From NCBI GenBank assembly GCA_003158495.1, contig PMJT01000265.1:5583-22234 (forward strand): a DNA stretch of 16,652 bases, given 5' to 3'. Below are positions 13,602 to 16,652 of the stretch, one piece after another (position 1 is the stretch's first letter; every line of letters begins with the position of its first letter). The notes below the pieces were generated by a model that had not been told where the DNA came from, did not search any database, and saw nothing but the letters and a program-made list of their open reading frames with translations. A program made the translations under genes and the position numbers. Source of the DNA: Chloroflexota bacterium (GTDB lineage: Bacteria; Chloroflexota; Limnocylindria; Limnocylindrales; CSP1-4).

Positions 13602-14444
13602 TCAGAGCGAGATCATGCCGCTGGCGATGATCGGGCCGGTTCGCACTGTTCCCTTGTCGTTCGGTTCCTTCGAGACGTAGATCCACAGGCTGGCCGACGT
13701 CGGGACGTTGTAGACCTCGAGCCAGCCGACCCCGGTGTCTTCCGGCGTGAACGAACCGACCTTCGTAGGACCGCGCTGGTCCGTACTTAGCCAGACGACG
13801 TAGACCTCGTCGTTCCTGGTGGGCGCAAGGGCGTAAAGCTTGAGGATGATGTGGCCCGTGGGCATGACAGCGGCAATTCCGGCAGCCTTGGAGTCGCCCG
13901 CGGGCGACATCGCCGCAGAGCGCGTGTCCGTTTGGGTCAGCGCGTTTACGAGTGTCGTGTCTTCGTGCTGAGACTTGGCAGCCTTGTCCAGGTTGCCCTG
14001 GACGACGACGCCCGTTCCGGTCAGGACGACGATCGCCACCGCGGCGGCGACCCTCATGCTCCAGGTGAGCGCCCGGCGGCGGCGCGAGACGCGGGCCTTC
14101 GCGATCGAGGTGATCGCGGTCGGAGCCGCGGCCTCGTCCGGGGCGGTCATCGGCACGACCACAGCCACAGGCTCGTAAACCATGCGCTCCGAGGGCAGGC
14201 CGATGCGGCGAGTGGCGGCCAGATCCGCCTTCGCGGCGGCGATCACGGACTCGCGCAGCCAGGCCGGCGGCTCGACCGGCTCGACCGACTCGGCGAGGTA
14301 CGGCAGGATGCCGCCGAATTCGTCTATCTCAGGATGGTCGTGGGCGCAGCTATCGAGGTGATCGGCGACGGCGATCATCTCGTTGGTATCCAGCGCTCCG
14401 AGGACGAAGCCCGATGCGAGCTCGCGGACGCGATCGCAGGTCAT
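13602..14444 (-). CDS. RskA-like anti-sigma factor
   Basis: This 280-residue membrane protein has an N-terminal sigma-binding domain, MTCDRVRELASGFVLGALDT, with a zinc-finger-like His29-x3-Cys33-x-His35-x-His37 in place of the classical HX3CX2C. A membrane helix follows (about 129-149). The extracellular C-terminal domain (about 160-280) includes GHIILKLYALAPTRNDEVYV and EVYNVPTSASLWIYVSKEPN, matching the RskA/anti-sigma-K C-terminal family, which is normally degraded by regulated proteolysis to free the sigma factor. The start is either ATG at 14444 or GTG at 14450, two codons upstream. I prefer ATG because family members commonly begin at this position. It lies 7 bases after the sigma gene stop, and the two form an operon. 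Confidence 0.88.
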   Translation of the reverse strand: MTCDRVRELASGFVLGALDTNEMIAVADHLDSCAHDHPEIDEFGGILPYLAESVEPVEPPAWLRESVIAAAKADLAATRRIGLPSERMVYEPVAVVVPMTAPDEAAAPTAITSIAKARVSRRRRALTWSMRVAAAVAIVVLTGTGVVVQGNLDKAAKSQHEDTTLVNALTQTDTRSAAMSPAGDSKAAGIAAVMPTGHIILKLYALAPTRNDEVYVVWLSTDQRGPTKVGSFTPEDTGVGWLEVYNVPTSASLWIYVSKEPNDKGTVRTGPIIASGMISL

Positions 14445-14451
14445 GCCCACG

Positions 14452-15135
14452 TTAGGCCAGACCTTTCTTGCCGTTGGATGAAGCGGAAACCGCGCTTCGG
14501 GGTACCTCGTCTTCGCCGACGAGGTGCTGACGCATGGAAACCAGGCCCAGCCGCATCCGGCTCTTGACCGTGCCCAGCGGAGCTCGGGTCTTGTCCGCGA
14601 TCTCGCGCTGAGTGAGCCCGTCGAAGTAGGCCATCTCGATGACTTCGCGCTGGGCCGGCGGCAGTGCGGTGAGGGCCCGGCGCACCTGCTCGGCGTCCAG
14701 GCGACCGGCTACTTCCGGCCAGATATCCGGCAGAGTGAGAGCGGCCGGCATCGCATCGTCTACGTCGTCGCCGAGGGCTACGCCGGCGCGCTGGCGGCGC
14801 ACAGCGTCTATGGCGCGGTGGCGAACGATGGCCAGCAGCCAGCCTCGAACGCTGCCCTTGGCCTCGGCATAGCGGGCGGCGTTGCGCCACACGCCCAGGA
14901 ACGAGTCCTGGACGACATCCTCGGCCAGCCCTGTCTCGGTAGTGATTCGCAGGGCAAGGGCATACGCCATCGTGTGATAGCGGTCGTATAGCGTTTCGAG
15001 TCCGCCGATTTCGCCGGCGGCAACCTGCCGCATTAACTCGGCCTCCGAGTCTCCCTCCGACGCAGCGTCGGGAGCGACCGGCGGCATAGGGCTTGCCACC
15101 GTATCTCTCATTGGTTCATTCGCAGCGAAACGCAT
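14452..15135 (-). CDS. ECF-family sigma factor (SigK-like)
   Basis: This 227-residue protein has sigma region 2 (about 34-118), with GLETLYDRYHTMAYALALRI then AEDVVQDSFLGVWRNAARY and GWLLAIVRHRAIDAVRR. Region 4 (about 148-205) has LTALPPAQREVIEMAYFDGL followed by TQREIADKTRAPLGTVKSRM. The TQREIA...PLGTVKSRM helix-turn-helix is typical of the SigK group that pairs with RskA, as it does here. The start could be ATG at 15135 or ATG at 15111; neither has a convincing SD. The N-terminal 30 residues are Ala/Pro/Ser-rich and variable. The C-terminal tail (about 205-227) extends past region 4. Confidence 0.9.
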   Translation of the reverse strand: MRFAANEPMRDTVASPMPPVAPDAASEGDSEAELMRQVAAGEIGGLETLYDRYHTMAYALALRITTETGLAEDVVQDSFLGVWRNAARYAEAKGSVRGWLLAIVRHRAIDAVRRQRAGVALGDDVDDAMPAALTLPDIWPEVAGRLDAEQVRRALTALPPAQREVIEMAYFDGLTQREIADKTRAPLGTVKSRMRLGLVSMRQHLVGEDEVPRSAVSASSNGKKGLA

Positions 15136-15564
15136 TCCGGTTCACTTGATGCAGGATTCCGGACGCCTATTTCCGTGCCGCGGTTCATCGCGTCCGAGCC
15201 GATGCACCCAAAGCGGGAACCCGCCGGAGAGAGGCCCCGGGACGTTGATGGCCCGCCGGCAAAGGCCGGGCGTCCGGCAGCCACGGCCCCCTCTGAAACC
15301 CGCCCGGAACCGCGCTCGCGGTTGCGATCAAGGTGCATTCGAGGAGTCTAGCCGAGCCGCCCCGTTCCATGGCGCTTTCTGCGGCCGGTCGGTTGCGGCA
15401 GCATCGGCCAGGTCAGCCGTCGCGCGCTTCTGGGAGCATGTCCGGGGTACCGATGGCGGCCCGCGCGGTACCCCTCGGGTCGTTTCCCGGACCGGGCGAG
15501 CGGCTATCCTGTCCTCGGTTTTAGGGAACCGGCTCGCAGAAGTGACAGGGCCCCGGAGATTGTG
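15136..15564. other. 429-base stretch without a supported gene; regulatory or RNA region
   Basis: This region separates the divergent sigma gene and the next plus-strand gene. The open frames crossing it have the Arg/Pro/Gly bias of non-coding GC-rich DNA. It contains several self-complementary segments, including CCGGC-AAAG-GCCGG near 15257-15270 and a GGGGTACC/GGTACCCC pair at 15444-15474. I searched by eye for known riboswitch cores and tRNA-like structures and recognised none. Confidence 0.5.
15444..15474. promoter_or_regulatory. Perfect 8-bp inverted repeat upstream of the membrane-anchored protein gene
   Basis: GGGGTACC (15444-15451) and GGTACCCC (15467-15474) are exact inverted repeats with a 15-base spacer, ending 90 bases before the ATG at 15565. 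A weak -10-like TATCCT follows at 15505-15510. A dimeric regulator site is possible, and so is an RNA stem. Confidence 0.35.
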
Positions 15565-16320
15565 ATGAGCAGACTCGGCAGCGCGACCGCATTCACCGCC
15601 GAAATGGCGCTGTGGGTTGCCGGCGCGGCCCTGATCGCGGGCGCGGTCGGGATGCACTGGTCGGTGGACCTCCCGGCGATAAACCTGCTGCCCTCAGCCA
15701 GCACGCCGCAGCCGGTCGCCGCCGCCTCTACCAAGCCGGTGCTTCGGCTGCAAACCTTCTTCGCCAAACCCACGTTCCAGTTCAAGGCGAAGATCCAGCA
15801 GACGGCCAACGTATCCGGGACCGGCATCGCGATCCAGGAGACGGCAAGCGGCACGCTTACTTATCGGTCCGGGGACGCAACTTCGTCGATCACGACCACG
15901 ATCCTGGGCGTCTCCAGTACCGAGGACCAGGTCATCCTCGGCAGCATCACCTACATCCGCGAGAACGGCGGCAAATGGACCAAGCGCACCCGCCTCGCCG
16001 CCGACACCGGCGGCAGCGAGCAGATGTTCTCGGCAACGCAGCCGATGACCGACAAGGGGCTGGAGCTCAAGAACGGCGTCCAGCGGCATCGCCTCGAGTC
16101 GCAGGACACGGTCGCGCTGGCGAACGCGCTGGCGTCCGGGACGAGTTTCGGCTACCAGTTGAGCCTGGTGTTCTGGACCGCCGACGACGGGACTCTTGCG
16201 GCCATCGAGGTCTCCGGCACGTACCACGACACCATGGAGGAGAACCCGGTCACCGTGACGATCGATCAGAACTGGACGATCACGTCCACCACCGGCGTCA
16301 CGATCACTGCTCCGATCTGA
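15565..16320 (+). CDS. Membrane-anchored exported protein, LolA/LppX-like beta fold suspected
   Basis: This 251-residue protein has one N-terminal hydrophobic helix (about 12-31, AEMALWVAGAALIAGAVGMH) without a lipobox, a short Ala/Pro/Ser linker, then a domain of alternating short strands (about 60-250). Examples are GTLTYRSGD, ITYIRENGGKWTK and FWTADDGTLAAIEVSGTYHD. The pattern 'substrate-strand, W.K, then long beta meander' recalls LolA/LppX/LprG-type hydrophobic-ligand carriers, but no diagnostic motif is present and the call is tentative. The start ATG at 15565 follows SD GGAG (15555-15558) by six bases; GTG at 15562 is a less well spaced alternative. It stands alone, opposite the sigma operon. 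Confidence 0.75.
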   Translation: MSRLGSATAFTAEMALWVAGAALIAGAVGMHWSVDLPAINLLPSASTPQPVAAASTKPVLRLQTFFAKPTFQFKAKIQQTANVSGTGIAIQETASGTLTYRSGDATSSITTTILGVSSTEDQVILGSITYIRENGGKWTKRTRLAADTGGSEQMFSATQPMTDKGLELKNGVQRHRLESQDTVALANALASGTSFGYQLSLVFWTADDGTLAAIEVSGTYHDTMEENPVTVTIDQNWTITSTTGVTITAPI

Positions 16321-16360
16321 CCCGTGCCCTTCGCGCTACCAGGTGTTGCCGCCCGGCCCG

Positions 16361-16379
16361 GTGCGGCGCCCGACCGCAC
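16361..16379. terminator. Possible terminator hairpin between convergent genes
   Basis: GTGCGG (16361-16366) and CCGCAC (16374-16379) can form a 6-bp GC-rich stem with a 7-base loop. It sits between the stop of the plus-strand gene (16320) and the stop of the minus-strand R3H gene (16430). There is no T-run, so the call rests on location and base pairing. Confidence 0.3.
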
Positions 16380-16429
16380 GCAGGACGCAACGAAGACATC
16401 GGCCGCCCAGCGGCGAGCTCAGGTGTCCG

Positions 16430-16652
16430 CTAGGGATACAACCTCACCCGGCGGTAGGGTTCCCGGCCGCGCGATCGTGAGACGAGATTCGCCCGTTCGG
16501 CCATCTGGTGCTGGAGACGGCGGATGTATGCGTTCTGGGGCGAGAGTTCGACCGGCTCCGACCGGCGAATCACCATGCCGATGGCTTCCTCGGCCTCGTG
16601 CAGCGCCGCTTCACGCGGGTCCACTTCCAGCGAGAAGATCGAGGTCAGGCTG
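16430..16652 (-). CDS. R3H-domain nucleic-acid-binding protein, C-terminal part (SpoIIIAA/Ycf45-like ATPase suspected)
   Basis: The frame is open to the window edge, so the N-terminus lies beyond 16652; the visible 73 residues start SLTSIFSLEVDPREAAL. The C-terminus VELSPQNAYIRRLQHQMAER and SRSRGREPYRRVRLYP is an R3H domain. It has the Arg-x3-His core (RRLQH) and the Ser-x-Gly-x-Glu-Pro-x-Arg-Arg tail that in this family binds single-stranded nucleic acid. The LSPQNAYIRRLQHQ version with a preceding EEAIG helix is like the R3H tail of SpoIIIAA/Ycf45-type AAA proteins, more than Jag/KhpB, but the ATPase part is not in view. The GTG at 16624 is probably an internal Val codon. Confidence 0.8.
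   Translation of the reverse strand, partial: SLTSIFSLEVDPREAALHEAEEAIGMVIRRSEPVELSPQNAYIRRLQHQMAERANLVSRSRGREPYRRVRLYP

Noticed and set aside
15146..15565. Plus-strand frame of 139 residues in the non-coding region
   Set aside because: The composition is Arg/Gly/Pro-rich with no recognisable domain, start signal or hydrophobic pattern. It looks like a chance open frame in GC-rich DNA.

Overview
The window is high-GC DNA in which most genes end in G/C-rich codons. Long Thr/Pro and Ala/Thr linkers, an F420-type luciferase-fold oxidoreductase, a SpoIIIAA/Ycf45-like R3H protein, a c-di-AMP receptor and surface proteins tethered by C-terminal membrane helices all point to a monoderm bacterium. 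I favour Chloroflexota (Limnocylindria-like or a relative) over Actinomycetota. This placement is inference and no marker gene is present.

Region 1 (1-5250, minus strand) is the most notable part. A cobalamin riboswitch (about 5205-5003) with a Shine-Dalgarno-masking expression platform (4942-4895) heads five overlapping genes. In order these are a secreted, membrane-tethered alpha/alpha-toroid protein resembling the alpha domain of intrinsic factor/transcobalamin (3460-4890), a secreted, membrane-tethered protein with a DUF4430/transcobalamin beta-like domain (2597-3463), an ECF transporter T component (1800-2600), a fused two-domain ECF ATPase (305-1807), and the start of an ECF S component (1-308, cut by the window edge). 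I read this as a B12 (or corrinoid) scavenging system. The two halves of a transcobalamin-like binding protein sit on the cell surface and feed a dedicated ECF importer, and B12 itself shuts the operon off.

Region 2 (5359-9510) holds a divergent F420-dependent LLM-class oxidoreductase, then a minus-strand pair made of a tandem-duplicated ABM-domain protein and an iron-type alcohol dehydrogenase. A plus-strand lipoprotein follows, ending at a strong GNRA-capped terminator.

Region 3 (9523-15135) is regulatory. It contains two ECF sigma/anti-sigma pairs. One anti-sigma is RskA-like, and the other carries an unrecognised, internally duplicated four-cysteine extracellular module. Between the pairs lie a Nudix hydrolase, a DarA/PstA-type c-di-AMP receptor (possibly leaderless), and a divergent GAF-GGDEF protein whose catalytic motif is degenerate but whose c-di-GMP inhibitory site is intact.

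Region 4 (15136-16652) has a 429-base non-coding stretch with inverted repeats, a membrane-anchored LolA/LppX-like protein of unknown role, and the C-terminus of an R3H-domain nucleic-acid-binding protein running off the window.
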